A stretch of DNA of 64,000 nucleotides from Pseudomonas oryzicola (GTDB lineage: Bacteria > Pseudomonadota > Gammaproteobacteria > Pseudomonadales > Pseudomonadaceae): the NCBI RefSeq assembly GCF_014269185.2, contig NZ_JABWRZ020000002.1, forward strand, positions 558,001 to 622,000, given 5' to 3'. Of this stretch, positions 1-8,291 are shown in pieces. The notes beneath the pieces were generated by a model that searched no databases, was not told the origin of the DNA, and worked only from the letters and a program-made list of their open reading frames with translations. The position numbers and the translations under genes were made by a program. Position 1 is the stretch's first letter. Every line of letters begins with the position of its first letter.

Positions 1-586
1 CGGCGATATCCAGCCGCGCCTCGGCGGTGCGCAGGGCAAAGTAGGTATCGGCCACCTGCGCCCGCAACAGCAGCATGGCATCGGCATAATTGGCCTGGGA
101 GGCAAAGTAGGCGGCGTCGGCGCTTTCAATGGCACGGCTGAAGCGCCCCCAGAAATCGATTTCCCAGCCGATGTCGAACCCTGCGCTGGATTGCCAGAAC
201 ACCGAGTCGCGAGCACTAGCGGTGCCAGACTGGTCCTGCTTCAGGTACAGGCTCTGGGCACGCAGTTGCTGCAGTTGTGGATAACGCCCAGTCTGCACGA
301 TAGCCAGCTGGGCGCGCGCTTCGGCGATGCGCAAGCCAGCTACGCGCAGGTTGGTGTTGTTGGCATCAGCCTCGGCAATCAGGGCGTCCAGCGCAGGGTC
401 GGCGAACACCGCCCACCACTGACGCAGGTCGGGTGCCGCGGCCTGCTGCCCGGCCTGCTTCAGCAGAGGAGTATCCCAACTGTGCAGCCAGGGGTCCTGC
501 AGCGTCTGGAAATCCGGGCCGACCTGGGTGCAGCCGGTGAACATGGCAACCAGGCTCAATGCACAACCGTAGATGCGCCCGGACAT
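1..586 (-). CDS. RND efflux outer-membrane factor lipoprotein (NodT/OprM family), 3' part cut by window edge
   Basis: Outer-membrane channel of a tripartite RND drug/solvent pump; it docks on a periplasmic adaptor to open a path to the outside. Only about 195 N-terminal residues are in the window. The signal peptide ends in a lipobox-like FTGC (Cys19), followed by QVGPDF, the typical start of mature OprM/NodT proteins. The WW.F.DP.LD.LI..A and N.....A..RI.EARAQL segments are characteristic of the family's first helical hairpin. The start codon lies 13 bp after the upstream AI-2E gene's stop, on the same strand. The inner-membrane pump and adaptor genes are not visible, so the efflux partner is unknown. 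The family call is firm; the substrate is not determinable. Confidence 0.88.
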   Translation of the reverse strand, partial: MSGRIYGCALSLVAMFTGCTQVGPDFQTLQDPWLHSWDTPLLKQAGQQAAAPDLRQWWAVFADPALDALIAEADANNTNLRVAGLRIAEARAQLAIVQTGRYPQLQQLRAQSLYLKQDQSGTASARDSVFWQSSAGFDIGWEIDFWGRFSRAIESADAAYFASQANYADAMLLLRAQVADTYFALRTAEARLDIA

Positions 587-599
587 GGCAGGCCTTGGC

Positions 600-1697
600 T
601 CAGGCCGTCGGCTCTGTGGGATTTTCCGGCACCTGCAATGCCACCCATTGCCAGAACAGCACATAGGTGACGCCGAGGATCACCGGGCCGATGAACAGGC
701 CAATGATGCCTTTGACCACCATGCCGCCAAGTGCGCCGATCAGTACCACCGGCATCGGCACGTCCACACCGCGCCCCAGCAGCAACGGCTTGAGCACGTT
801 GTCGGCAAGCCCCGCGACGAAGGTGTAGATGGCGAACACGATGGTGGCCACGGTGAAGCCTTCGGCGTTGAACACATAGATGATCACCGGCACGGTAATC
901 AGCGTGGCGGGTGCCTGGGCGATCCCCAGCATGAGGATGACGATGGCCAGCATCCCGGCACCTGGTACCCCTTTGACGACGAAGCCGACACCGATCAGCA
1001 ACATCTGGATGAAGGCGATGCCGATCACGCCCTGGGCCACGGCGCGAATGGTGGCGGTGCACAGTTTGGCCAGGGGCTTGCCGCGCTCCTCGCCCGATAC
1101 CCGCATGGCGATGCGCTGCGCGGCGATTTCGCCACGGTCACCGAAGGCCATGATGATGCCGGAGATGACGATTGCCGCGATGAACAGCAGGAACGCGCCC
1201 CCGGCGCTGGCAGCAGCCCCCAGCACCGTGCGCCCTGCGCCCTTGAGTTGCGGCATCCACTGGTTCAGCACACTGGCCATGTTTTCCGAGGCCGCCAGCC
1301 ACAGGGCATGGACTTTCGGCCCGATCAGCGGCCAGGTCGCCACCGACTCAGGGGGTGGCGGCACGCTCCAGGCACCGCTCTTGAGCAAGGTCACCAGGCT
1401 GTCCACCGATTCGCCGATGGACATCACCACCAGGTAGATCGGCACCAGCAGCACGACCAGTACCAGCACCACCACCAGGGTCGCCGAGATACCGTCCTTG
1501 AGGCCCGTCCGGCGCTGGATACGGCAATACAGGGGATACAGTGTTACTGCCAGGATCACCGACCACAGCATCAGCTCCAGGAACGGCTGGAACGTCTGGA
1601 AGGCAAACATCACCAGGGCAGCTATCAGGCCAGCCTTGATGAACACATCGAGCAAGCCCCGCGACAGGCTGCTGTCCAGCTTGATACCCGGTTGCAT
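600..1697 (-). CDS. AI-2E family transporter (PerM/YdiK-like membrane protein)
   Basis: A 365-residue integral membrane protein with about eight hydrophobic segments. It has the family layout: paired N-terminal helices (about residues 18-60), a loop with amphipathic segments (about 85-150), then a C-terminal helical block containing the conserved DNVLKPLLLG-type motif followed by a PMPVVLIGALGG segment. Family members have been tied to autoinducer-2 export or Na+/H+ exchange, and the substrate of this one cannot be read from sequence. A good ribosome site (GGAGGTGAAGC before ATG) fixes the start. It lies 39 bp after the CPA2 antiporter and 13 bp before the outer-membrane factor, so the genes may be cotranscribed. 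Confidence 0.85.
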   Translation of the reverse strand: MQPGIKLDSSLSRGLLDVFIKAGLIAALVMFAFQTFQPFLELMLWSVILAVTLYPLYCRIQRRTGLKDGISATLVVVLVLVVLLVPIYLVVMSIGESVDSLVTLLKSGAWSVPPPPESVATWPLIGPKVHALWLAASENMASVLNQWMPQLKGAGRTVLGAAASAGGAFLLFIAAIVISGIIMAFGDRGEIAAQRIAMRVSGEERGKPLAKLCTATIRAVAQGVIGIAFIQMLLIGVGFVVKGVPGAGMLAIVILMLGIAQAPATLITVPVIIYVFNAEGFTVATIVFAIYTFVAGLADNVLKPLLLGRGVDVPMPVVLIGALGGMVVKGIIGLFIGPVILGVTYVLFWQWVALQVPENPTEPTA

Positions 1698-1736
1698 GCT
1701 TCACCTCCGACCTTAAGCTACGCCTTGTGGCGCGTT

Positions 1737-2933
1737 TCAATGGCCCGTTTCGGGGCTTGCCTGGGCGGGGCTGTCGCCACGCAGTTGTCGCGCCAGGGCC
1801 ATCATTACCAGGGGCACCACTGCCATCGACAAGGTGATGGCCAGCACCAACAGGTCGTGCACCTGCTGCGCCAGCACCTGGTGCTCCAGTGCCAGCTTGA
1901 ACACCACGAAGGCAAACTCGCCGCCAGAGGCCAGCACCACGCCAAGGCACAGCGCCTGCGCCTGGTTGAGACCACCGGCCGTACGCCCCAGGCCATACAG
2001 CAGCGGCAGTTTTATGGCCACCAGCAAGAGCGTCAGCCCCAACACCAGCAGCGGCCGGTCGAACAGCAGGCGCAGGTCGGCGCTCATGCCGACGCCGACG
2101 AAGAACAGCCCCAGCAGCAAGCCTTTGAGTGGTTCGATCTGGGTCTCCAGTTCATGCCGGAAAGGCGACTCGGCCATCAGCACGCCGGCGAGAAAGGCAC
2201 CCAGGGCCATCGACACGCCCACATGCTCCATCACCCAGGCCGTGCCCAGCACCACCAGCAAGGCGGTAGCGGTCGACAGTTCCGGCAAGCCCGAACCGAC
2301 CGTCCACTTGAACACCGGGCTCAACAGGTAGCGGCCAAAGACGATCAACGTGCCGAGGCCGACCGCCACCGCCAGCAGCGGCCAGGAGCCTTCGTCGGCG
2401 GTGCTGACGTTGCCACCGAGCAGGGGCACCACGGCGATCAATGGAATGGCCGCTATGTCCTGGAACAACAGGATGGCCACGGCAAGGCGACCGTGGGGCT
2501 TGCCGAGGTCCTTGCGTTCGGCCAGTACTTGCAGGCCGAACGCTGTCGAAGACAATGCCAAGCCCAGGCCCAGCACGATTGCTGCAGCCTTCGACTGGCC
2601 GAACGCGAAATACGCCAGCAGGCCCAGCGCGACTGCCGTCAGCCCTACCTGCAGCGAACCGACGCCGAACAGCGCCCGGCGCATGGTCCACAGGCGCTGC
2701 GGTGACAGCTCCAGGCCAATGACGAACAACAGCATGACCACGCCCATTTCCGATAGCCGCGCCACGTTCTCGGGGTTGTCGAGCAGCCCGAGCACAGAGG
2801 GGCCGATGAGGATGCCGGCCAGCAGATAGCCCGGCACCGCGCCCATTTTCAGACGCTGCGCCAGCGGCACCAGAAGCACCACGGCCAGCAGGAACACTAC
2901 CGTTGCCTGTAGCAGGCTGCCGTCATGTGGCAT
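1737..2933 (-). CDS. Cation:proton antiporter, CPA2 (KefB-type transmembrane domain only)
   Basis: Monovalent cation/H+ antiporter of the CPA2 family (K+ or Na+ against protons) in the inner membrane. About 398 residues form 11-13 hydrophobic helices and contain landmarks such as GYLLAGILIGP near the N-terminus and LFQDIAAIPL in the central transport region. The protein stops after the membrane domain, with no C-terminal RCK/TrkA-N nucleotide-binding domain, so it is shorter than full KefB/KefC (about 600 residues). I chose ATG at 2933. A longer frame reaches 3008 but would overlap the ppk2 3' end, and the chosen start gives the usual short N-terminus before the first helix. Confidence 0.86.
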   Translation of the reverse strand: MPHDGSLLQATVVFLLAVVLLVPLAQRLKMGAVPGYLLAGILIGPSVLGLLDNPENVARLSEMGVVMLLFVIGLELSPQRLWTMRRALFGVGSLQVGLTAVALGLLAYFAFGQSKAAAIVLGLGLALSSTAFGLQVLAERKDLGKPHGRLAVAILLFQDIAAIPLIAVVPLLGGNVSTADEGSWPLLAVAVGLGTLIVFGRYLLSPVFKWTVGSGLPELSTATALLVVLGTAWVMEHVGVSMALGAFLAGVLMAESPFRHELETQIEPLKGLLLGLFFVGVGMSADLRLLFDRPLLVLGLTLLLVAIKLPLLYGLGRTAGGLNQAQALCLGVVLASGGEFAFVVFKLALEHQVLAQQVHDLLVLAITLSMAVVPLVMMALARQLRGDSPAQASPETGH

Positions 2934-2970
2934 AGGTTTGCACCCTTGCTGCTCCCCGCAGGGAGGGGAC

Positions 2971-3789
2971 CTAGAAACGCTCTTCGACCACTTTGAACGG
3001 GTAGGCAACAGCCTTGTACTTGCCGATCTTGCCGCGCTTGGGCAGCTTCACCACCTGGTCCTGGGTGATGTCCTTGTAGGGGATGCGGCTGAGCATGTGG
3101 CTGATGATGTTCAGCCGGGTACGCCGCTTGTCGTTGGAGTGGGCCATGAACCAGGGCGCCCAGGCGGTGTCCGACGCGGCGAACATGTCATCGCGGGCCT
3201 GGGTATAGTCATCCCAACGGGTGTAGGACTTGAGGTCCATCGGCGAGAGTTTCCACAGCTTGCGGCCGTCATTGATGCGATCCTGCAGGCGCCGGGTCTG
3301 CTCTTCGGCGCTGACCTCAAGCCAGTACTTGATGAGGATGATGCCCGACTCGGCCATGAGCTTTTCGAACAGCGGCACACCGGTGAGGAACCTGTCGACC
3401 TGTTCGCTTGAACAGAAGCCCATCACCCGTTCAACCCCGGCGCGGTTGTACCAGCTGCGATCGAAGATCACCACCTCGCCTGCGGCAGGCAGATGGCCCA
3501 CATAGCGCTGCAGGTACATCTGGGTCTTTTCCCGCTCGGTCGGTGCCGGCAGCGCCACCACACGGAATACCCGAGGGCTGACGCGCTCGGTGATGGCCTT
3601 GATGGTGCCGCCCTTGCCAGCGCCATCGCGCCCTTCGAAGACGATACAGACCTTCAGCCCCTTGGCCACCACCCACTCCTGCAGTTTTACCAGCTCCACA
3701 TGCAGGCGCTTAAGTTCCTTCTCGTATGCCTTGCTGCCCAGTTTTTCCGGTTGGTCGAGGGTGGCTTTATTCCTGGACGGCTTCGACAT
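2971..3789 (-). CDS. ppk2: Polyphosphate kinase 2 (PPK2 family)
   Basis: Transfers phosphate between polyphosphate and nucleotides; most one-domain PPK2 enzymes use polyP to phosphorylate NDP or NMP. The 272-residue length fits a single PPK2 domain. Walker A is GRDGAGKGG at residues 53-61 (Lys59). Walker B with the catalytic Asp-Arg is VIFDRSWYNRAG at about 107-118. The lid segment WKLSPMDLKSYTRWDDY lies at about 179-195. The N-terminal 45 residues are lysine-rich, as in class I enzymes. It leads a minus-strand series with the antiporter. NDP versus NMP preference cannot be decided by eye. Confidence 0.93.
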   Translation of the reverse strand: MSKPSRNKATLDQPEKLGSKAYEKELKRLHVELVKLQEWVVAKGLKVCIVFEGRDGAGKGGTIKAITERVSPRVFRVVALPAPTEREKTQMYLQRYVGHLPAAGEVVIFDRSWYNRAGVERVMGFCSSEQVDRFLTGVPLFEKLMAESGIILIKYWLEVSAEEQTRRLQDRINDGRKLWKLSPMDLKSYTRWDDYTQARDDMFAASDTAWAPWFMAHSNDKRRTRLNIISHMLSRIPYKDITQDQVVKLPKRGKIGKYKAVAYPFKVVEERF

Positions 3790-3908
3790 GGCGCTCTCCT
3801 GAGGCGATTGAGGAATCAGTATGGTCGATCCATGGCGATTTGCCGCTTCGCTTGCAGTTTCCGCAGGATTTGCCTCTAGCCGATTGATTTTGTGGGTGTT
3901 CGGCTGAT

Positions 3909-3936
3909 TGTGGGAGCGGGCTGACCCGCTTCCACA
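3909..3936. repeat. REP element, single copy
   Basis: The palindrome TGTGGGAGCGGGC...GCTTCCACA sits in the spacer between ycaC and ppk2. It belongs to the same REP family found repeatedly in this window. It probably forms a hairpin in the ppk2 leader or the ycaC upstream region. Confidence 0.7.
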
Positions 3937-3957
3937 GGGTAGGTGGCTTTGGAGTCT

Positions 3958-4578
3958 TTACCTGGCCAGCTTGTTGTAGCTGGTCATCAGGTTGCGGTAG
4001 TCCGGAATATGGTTGGAGAACAGGGTTCCCAGCCCTTCGATGTCGTTGCGCCAGTCGCGGTGCAGCTCGCAGGCCACGCCGAACCAGGTCATCAACTGCG
4101 CTCCCGCCGCCTCCATGCGCCGCCAGGCCGAGTCACGGGTCAGTTCATTGAAAGTACCGGAGGCGTCGGTGACGACGAATACCTCGAACCCCTCCTCCAG
4201 CGCCGACAGTGCCGGGAAAGCCACGCACACTTCGGTAACCACCCCGGCGATCAGCAACTGCTTCTTGCCGGTGGCCTTGACCGCCTTGACGAAGTCCTCG
4301 TTGTCCCAGGCATTGATGTTGCCGGGGCGGGCGATGTAGGGGGCGTCGGGGAACTGCTCTTTCAGTTCGGGGACCAGCGGGCCGTTGGGGCCGGTTTCGA
4401 AACTGGTGGTGAGAATGGTCGGCAGCTTGAAGTACTTGGCCAGGTCCGACAGGGCCAGGACATTGTTCTTGAAGCGGTCGGGGTCGATATCCCTCACCAG
4501 CGAGAGCAGACCGGTCTGGTGATCGACCAGCAGCACGGCGGCATTGTTCTTGTCCAGGCGCTTGTATTGGAAGGCCAT
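3958..4578 (-). CDS. ycaC: YcaC-type isochorismatase-like cysteine hydrolase
   Basis: Member of the cysteine hydrolase (isochorismatase-like) superfamily. E. coli YcaC is an octameric-ring hydrolase whose natural substrate is unknown. The 206-residue protein keeps Asp19 (LLVDHQTG), the IARPGNINAWDNEDF segment (about 82-96) and the nucleophile Cys118 in GVVTEVCVAFPAL. It also has the C-terminal TWFGVACELHRDWR and FSNHIPDYRNLMTSY signatures that mark the YcaC group rather than nicotinamidases. It lies alone on the minus strand, divergent from the NTF2-like gene. Family assignment is strong; physiological role is unknown. Confidence 0.9.
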   Translation of the reverse strand: MAFQYKRLDKNNAAVLLVDHQTGLLSLVRDIDPDRFKNNVLALSDLAKYFKLPTILTTSFETGPNGPLVPELKEQFPDAPYIARPGNINAWDNEDFVKAVKATGKKQLLIAGVVTEVCVAFPALSALEEGFEVFVVTDASGTFNELTRDSAWRRMEAAGAQLMTWFGVACELHRDWRNDIEGLGTLFSNHIPDYRNLMTSYNKLAR

Positions 4579-4804
4579 GGCGAATCTCCTTGCTTCGGCG
4601 GGTTGGGAATATCAGCGTAGGCAAGGATCTGCGACGGGGCATGCCGCCAGTCGGTTCACTCGCGGCTGCCTGTGCTGCCCAGCGCGCTTGCAGGTTCACT
4701 TCACGAATTCCTGAACTGATTATTTGCCTGCAGCGATTTTTCCGCCCGCCGGCCGCCACCAGAATCGCTTCACCCATAATCACAAGAACCGTGAGGCCAC
4801 TCCC

Positions 4805-5194
4805 GTGGACCAGACACTCCAGGTACGGCAAGCCGCCGCCGATCTCGTTGCCGCGTTCGCCAGCAACGACACCGCCCGTTATTTCGCCTGCTTCAGCGAA
4901 GACGCCACCTTCCTGTTCCACACCTTGCCGCAGCCCCTGCTGTCACGCCGGGCCTATGAAGAACTGTGGGCGCAGTGGCAGGCCGATGGCTTTGCCGTGC
5001 TCGCCTGCGAATCAGGCAACGCCCAGGTGAGCCTGCAAGGCGATGTGGCGATCTTCATGCATGACGTGGCCACGCACATCCGCAGTGCCGGTGCAGAACA
5101 CCAGCTGAGCGAACGCGAGACCATCGTCTTCCGCCGCCACGGCGAACATTGGCTGGCCTGCCACGAGCACCTGTCAGTCGTCTCCCCGGGCTGA
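4805..5194 (+). CDS. SnoaL/NTF2-like small protein (DUF4440-type)
   Basis: A 129-residue single-domain protein of the nuclear transport factor 2 fold. It has an N-terminal helix pair with the FASNDTARYFACFSEDATF signature, a central beta segment and a C-terminal FRRHGEHWLACHEHLS strand pair. Such proteins are lyases, isomerases or ligand binders, and no catalytic role can be assigned here. I chose GTG at 4805 because it begins the conserved domain and is preceded by GAGG. The frame upstream of it is arginine/histidine-rich and not protein-like. The NCS1 permease starts 96 bp downstream on the same strand, so a common transcript is plausible. Confidence 0.75.
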   Translation: MDQTLQVRQAAADLVAAFASNDTARYFACFSEDATFLFHTLPQPLLSRRAYEELWAQWQADGFAVLACESGNAQVSLQGDVAIFMHDVATHIRSAGAEHQLSERETIVFRRHGEHWLACHEHLSVVSPG

Positions 5195-5290
5195 TCTTCA
5201 TCTTTCCTGCGGCCTTGCCGCCCTGCCATCGCACCCACAAGAAGGCCCGCGCACCGCGTCGGCCCACAACAACCGCGCTGGAGCATCACC

Positions 5291-6790
5291 ATGAGCCACT
5301 CGACCGGTATCGAGACCAACGGCGTCGAACAGATCCCTGACGATCAACGCGACGCCTCCCCGCTGGACCTGTTCCGCCTGATCTTCGGCGGTGCCAATAC
5401 CTTCGCCACGGCAGTGCTGGGCAGCTTCCCGGTACTGTTCGGGCTGTCGTTCCAGGCCGGGGTATGGGCGATCCTGCTTGGCGTCGGCGTGGGCGCCCTG
5501 ATCCTCGCACCGATGGGCCTGTTCGGCGCACTCAACGGCACCAACAATGCGGTGTCGTCGGGCGCGCATTTTGGCGTGCACGGGCGCATCGTCGGCTCGT
5601 TCCTGTCACTGCTCACGGCGGTGGCGTTCTTCTCGCTGTCGGTGTGGAGTTCCGGAGATGCCCTGGTGGGCGGTGCCAAGCGCCTGGCCGGCCTGCCGGA
5701 AACCGACCTGACCCTGGGCCTGGCCTATGGCCTGTTCGCGGTATTGGTGCTGGTGGTGTGCATCTTCGGCTTCCGCTTCATGCTGTGGGTGAACAAGGTA
5801 GCCGTGTGGGCTTCGAGCCTGCTGTTCCTGCTCGGCATCGTCGCCTTTGCCGGGCCGTTCGATGCCGGTTACGCCGGCAGCGTCAACCTCGGCCAGCCAG
5901 GCTTCTGGGCGGCATTCGTCGGCGCGGCGATCCTGGCCATGAGCAACCCGGTGTCGTTCGGTGCGTTTCTGGGCGACTGGTCGCGCTACATCCCGCGAGA
6001 AACGCCCAAGGCGCGCATCATGCTGGCGGTAATCGCGGCCCAGGGGGCGACGCTGATCCCGTTCCTGTTCGGCCTGTGCACCGCCACGCTGGTAGCGACC
6101 CAGGCACCCGACTACATCACCGCCAACAACTACGTCGGTGGCCTGCTGGCGGTGGCGCCAAGCTGGTTCTTCCTGCCGGTGTGCCTGATTGCCGTGATCG
6201 GCGGCATGTCCACCGGCACCACCGCGCTGTATGGCACCGGCCTGGACATGTCCAGCGTGTTCCCGCGCCTGCTCAGCCGTGCCGGCGCCACCCTGCTGAT
6301 CGGTGTGCTGGCGATCGGCTTCATCTTCATCGGCCGCTTCACCTTCAACCTGGTACAGAGTGTGTCGACCTTTGCCGTGCTGATCATCACCTGCACCAGC
6401 CCGTGGATGGTGATCATGATCCTTGGCCTGGTCACCCGCCGCGGCTTCTACCATGCCGATGACCTGCAGGTGTTCACCCGCGGCCAGCGTGGCGGCCACT
6501 ACTGGTTCCTGCATGGCTGGAACTGGCGCGGCATGGGGGCATGGATCCCCAGCGCGGCAGTCGGCCTGTGCTTCGTCAACCTGCCGGGGCAATTCGTCGG
6601 CCCACTGGGTGACCTGGCTGGCGGCATCGACCTGAGCCTGCCGGTCACCCTGGGCCTGGCCGGTGTGTTGTACCTGGCACTGCTCAACCTGTTCCCCGAA
6701 CCCGCTGGCGTGTATGGCCCCCTGGGCCCGCGTTGGGTGCGTTGCAAAAGCACCGCGCATACGCCGGTAACCACTGCCGAAATGGCCTGA
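5291..6790 (+). CDS. NCS1-family purine/cytosine permease-like transporter
   Basis: Inner-membrane cation symporter of the NCS1 group (cytosine, purines, hydantoins, thiamine and related substrates). The 499-residue chain has about 12 hydrophobic helices. Helix 1 carries the FGGANTFATAVLG motif, helix 3 begins after the GLFGALNGTNNAVSSGAHFGVHG loop, and SNPVSFGAFLGDWSRYIPRET lies near the centre; all are typical of bacterial NCS1 proteins. The following aldehyde dehydrogenase begins 13 bp after the stop, so uptake and oxidation of one substrate is the natural inference. The substrate is not predictable from sequence alone. Confidence 0.9.
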   Translation: MSHSTGIETNGVEQIPDDQRDASPLDLFRLIFGGANTFATAVLGSFPVLFGLSFQAGVWAILLGVGVGALILAPMGLFGALNGTNNAVSSGAHFGVHGRIVGSFLSLLTAVAFFSLSVWSSGDALVGGAKRLAGLPETDLTLGLAYGLFAVLVLVVCIFGFRFMLWVNKVAVWASSLLFLLGIVAFAGPFDAGYAGSVNLGQPGFWAAFVGAAILAMSNPVSFGAFLGDWSRYIPRETPKARIMLAVIAAQGATLIPFLFGLCTATLVATQAPDYITANNYVGGLLAVAPSWFFLPVCLIAVIGGMSTGTTALYGTGLDMSSVFPRLLSRAGATLLIGVLAIGFIFIGRFTFNLVQSVSTFAVLIITCTSPWMVIMILGLVTRRGFYHADDLQVFTRGQRGGHYWFLHGWNWRGMGAWIPSAAVGLCFVNLPGQFVGPLGDLAGGIDLSLPVTLGLAGVLYLALLNLFPEPAGVYGPLGPRWVRCKSTAHTPVTTAEMA

Positions 6791-6803
6791 CTGGAAACTG
6801 ACC

Positions 6804-8234
6804 ATGACCACTTCCCACTACATCGCCGGCCGCTGGGTCGAAGGCCAGGGCAGCGACTGCATCAGCGTCAATGACCCTGCGCTGGGGCAACCGTTCGCCG
6901 AACTGATGGCGGCCAGCGCAGCCCAGGTCGACCAGGCCGTGGCCGCCGCCCGTGTTGCCCTGCCCGCCTGGAAAGCCACCAGCGCCAGCGAGCGCGCTGG
7001 CTACCTGCGCGGCTTTGCCGAGCAACTGGGCCAGCGCCGCGAAGCGTTGATCAGCTTGCAGATGCGCAACAATGGCAAGCCGCGCCACGAGGCGGAAATC
7101 GACCTGGATGATGCCATTGCCACGTTCAACTACTACGCCGAGCTGGCCGAGCAACTGCCGTCGAAAAACCGTGAGGTACCCCTGGCTGCCCCGGGTTTCA
7201 CTGCGCGCACCCGCCTGGAACCGGTGGGTGTGGTCGGTCTGATCGTGCCGTGGAACTTCCCGCTGGTGACCAGCGCCTGGAAGCTCGCCCCGGCCCTGGC
7301 AGCGGGCTGTACCGTGGTGCTCAAGCCCTCGGAGGTTACCCCGCTGGTCGAACAGGCCTACGGCCAGATCGCCGACAGCCTGGGCCTGCCCGCCGGGGTG
7401 CTGAACATCGTCAACGGCAAGGCCGAGACCGGCGCCGCACTGGGCAACCACACGGGCCTGGACAAGCTGTCCTTCACCGGCAGCAACAGCGTCGGCAGCC
7501 AGGTGATGCGCAGCGCTTCAGCGCAGTGCCGGCCGGTAACACTGGAACTGGGCGGCAAATCGGCAATCGTGGTGTTCGATGATTGCGATGTCGACCAGGC
7601 GGTGGACTGGATCGTCGCCGGCATCACCTGGAACGCCGGGCAGATGTGTTCGGCCACGTCGCGGCTGCTGGTGCACGACGGCATTGCCGATGCGCTGTTG
7701 CCTCGCTTGCAGGCGGCACTGGAAAACCTGCGGGTGGGCAACCCGCTGACCGAAGAGGTCGACATGGGGCCGCTGACCAGCCAGGCACAGTGGCTGAAGG
7801 TGGCCAGCTACTTTGCCACGGCGCGGGAAGAAGGTTTGCAGTGCCTGGCCGGTGGCAGGGCGCTGGACCGGGATGGCTGGTTCGTCAGCCCGACGCTGTA
7901 TACCGATGTGCCGAAGGACAGCCGCTTGTGGAACGAGGAGATTTTTGGCCCGGTGCTGTGCGCGCGTCGCTTCGCTACCGAGGCGCAAGCGATTGCCGAA
8001 ACCAACGACAGCCGCTTCGGGCTGGTGGCGACGGTGTGCTCCGCCGACCTGGCGCGCGCCGAGCGGGTGGCCGATGCGCTGGAGGTTGGCCATGTGTGGA
8101 TCAACTCGGTGCAGGCTGTGTTCGTCGAAACTTCGTGGGGCGGCACCAAGGGCAGCGGGATCGGCCGCGAGCTGGGGCCGTGGGGGTTGTCGGCGTACCA
8201 GTCGGTGAAGCATGTGACGCGGTGTCTGGGCTGA
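6804..8234 (+). CDS. NAD(P)-dependent aldehyde dehydrogenase
   Basis: Oxidises an aldehyde to the acid. The 476-residue length is standard for the ALDH superfamily. Motifs in order: PWNFP at 149-153, the FTGS cofactor loop at 224-227, general base Glu248 in LELGGKS, nucleophile Cys282 in GQMCSATSR, and EEIFGPV in the C-terminal third. Overall it resembles the betaine-aldehyde/aminoaldehyde branch, but substrate cannot be fixed. It follows the NCS1 permease by 13 bp and is almost certainly cotranscribed with it. The two probably serve a nitrogen-containing substrate. Confidence 0.92.
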   Translation: MTTSHYIAGRWVEGQGSDCISVNDPALGQPFAELMAASAAQVDQAVAAARVALPAWKATSASERAGYLRGFAEQLGQRREALISLQMRNNGKPRHEAEIDLDDAIATFNYYAELAEQLPSKNREVPLAAPGFTARTRLEPVGVVGLIVPWNFPLVTSAWKLAPALAAGCTVVLKPSEVTPLVEQAYGQIADSLGLPAGVLNIVNGKAETGAALGNHTGLDKLSFTGSNSVGSQVMRSASAQCRPVTLELGGKSAIVVFDDCDVDQAVDWIVAGITWNAGQMCSATSRLLVHDGIADALLPRLQAALENLRVGNPLTEEVDMGPLTSQAQWLKVASYFATAREEGLQCLAGGRALDRDGWFVSPTLYTDVPKDSRLWNEEIFGPVLCARRFATEAQAIAETNDSRFGLVATVCSADLARAERVADALEVGHVWINSVQAVFVETSWGGTKGSGIGRELGPWGLSAYQSVKHVTRCLG

Positions 8235-8260
8235 TCTTGCAAAGATAGGGTTGCCGCCAG

Positions 8261-8291
8261 AATGCGGGGGCGCTTTGCGCCCCCAAGCATT
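8261..8291. terminator. Strong hairpin between convergent genes (probable bidirectional terminator)
   Basis: An 8-bp GC stem GGGGGCGC/GCGCCCCC with a TTT loop is extended by outer AATGC/GCATT arms. It lies between the convergent aldehyde dehydrogenase and mechanosensitive-channel genes. There is no U-tract, so intrinsic termination is likely but not certain. Confidence 0.55.

Noticed and set aside
573..2705. A 710-codon open frame on the plus strand opposite the AI-2E and antiporter genes
   Set aside because: Composition is His/Gln/Asp/Arg-rich low complexity typical of the antisense frame of GC-rich genes; the minus strand encodes two recognised membrane proteins.
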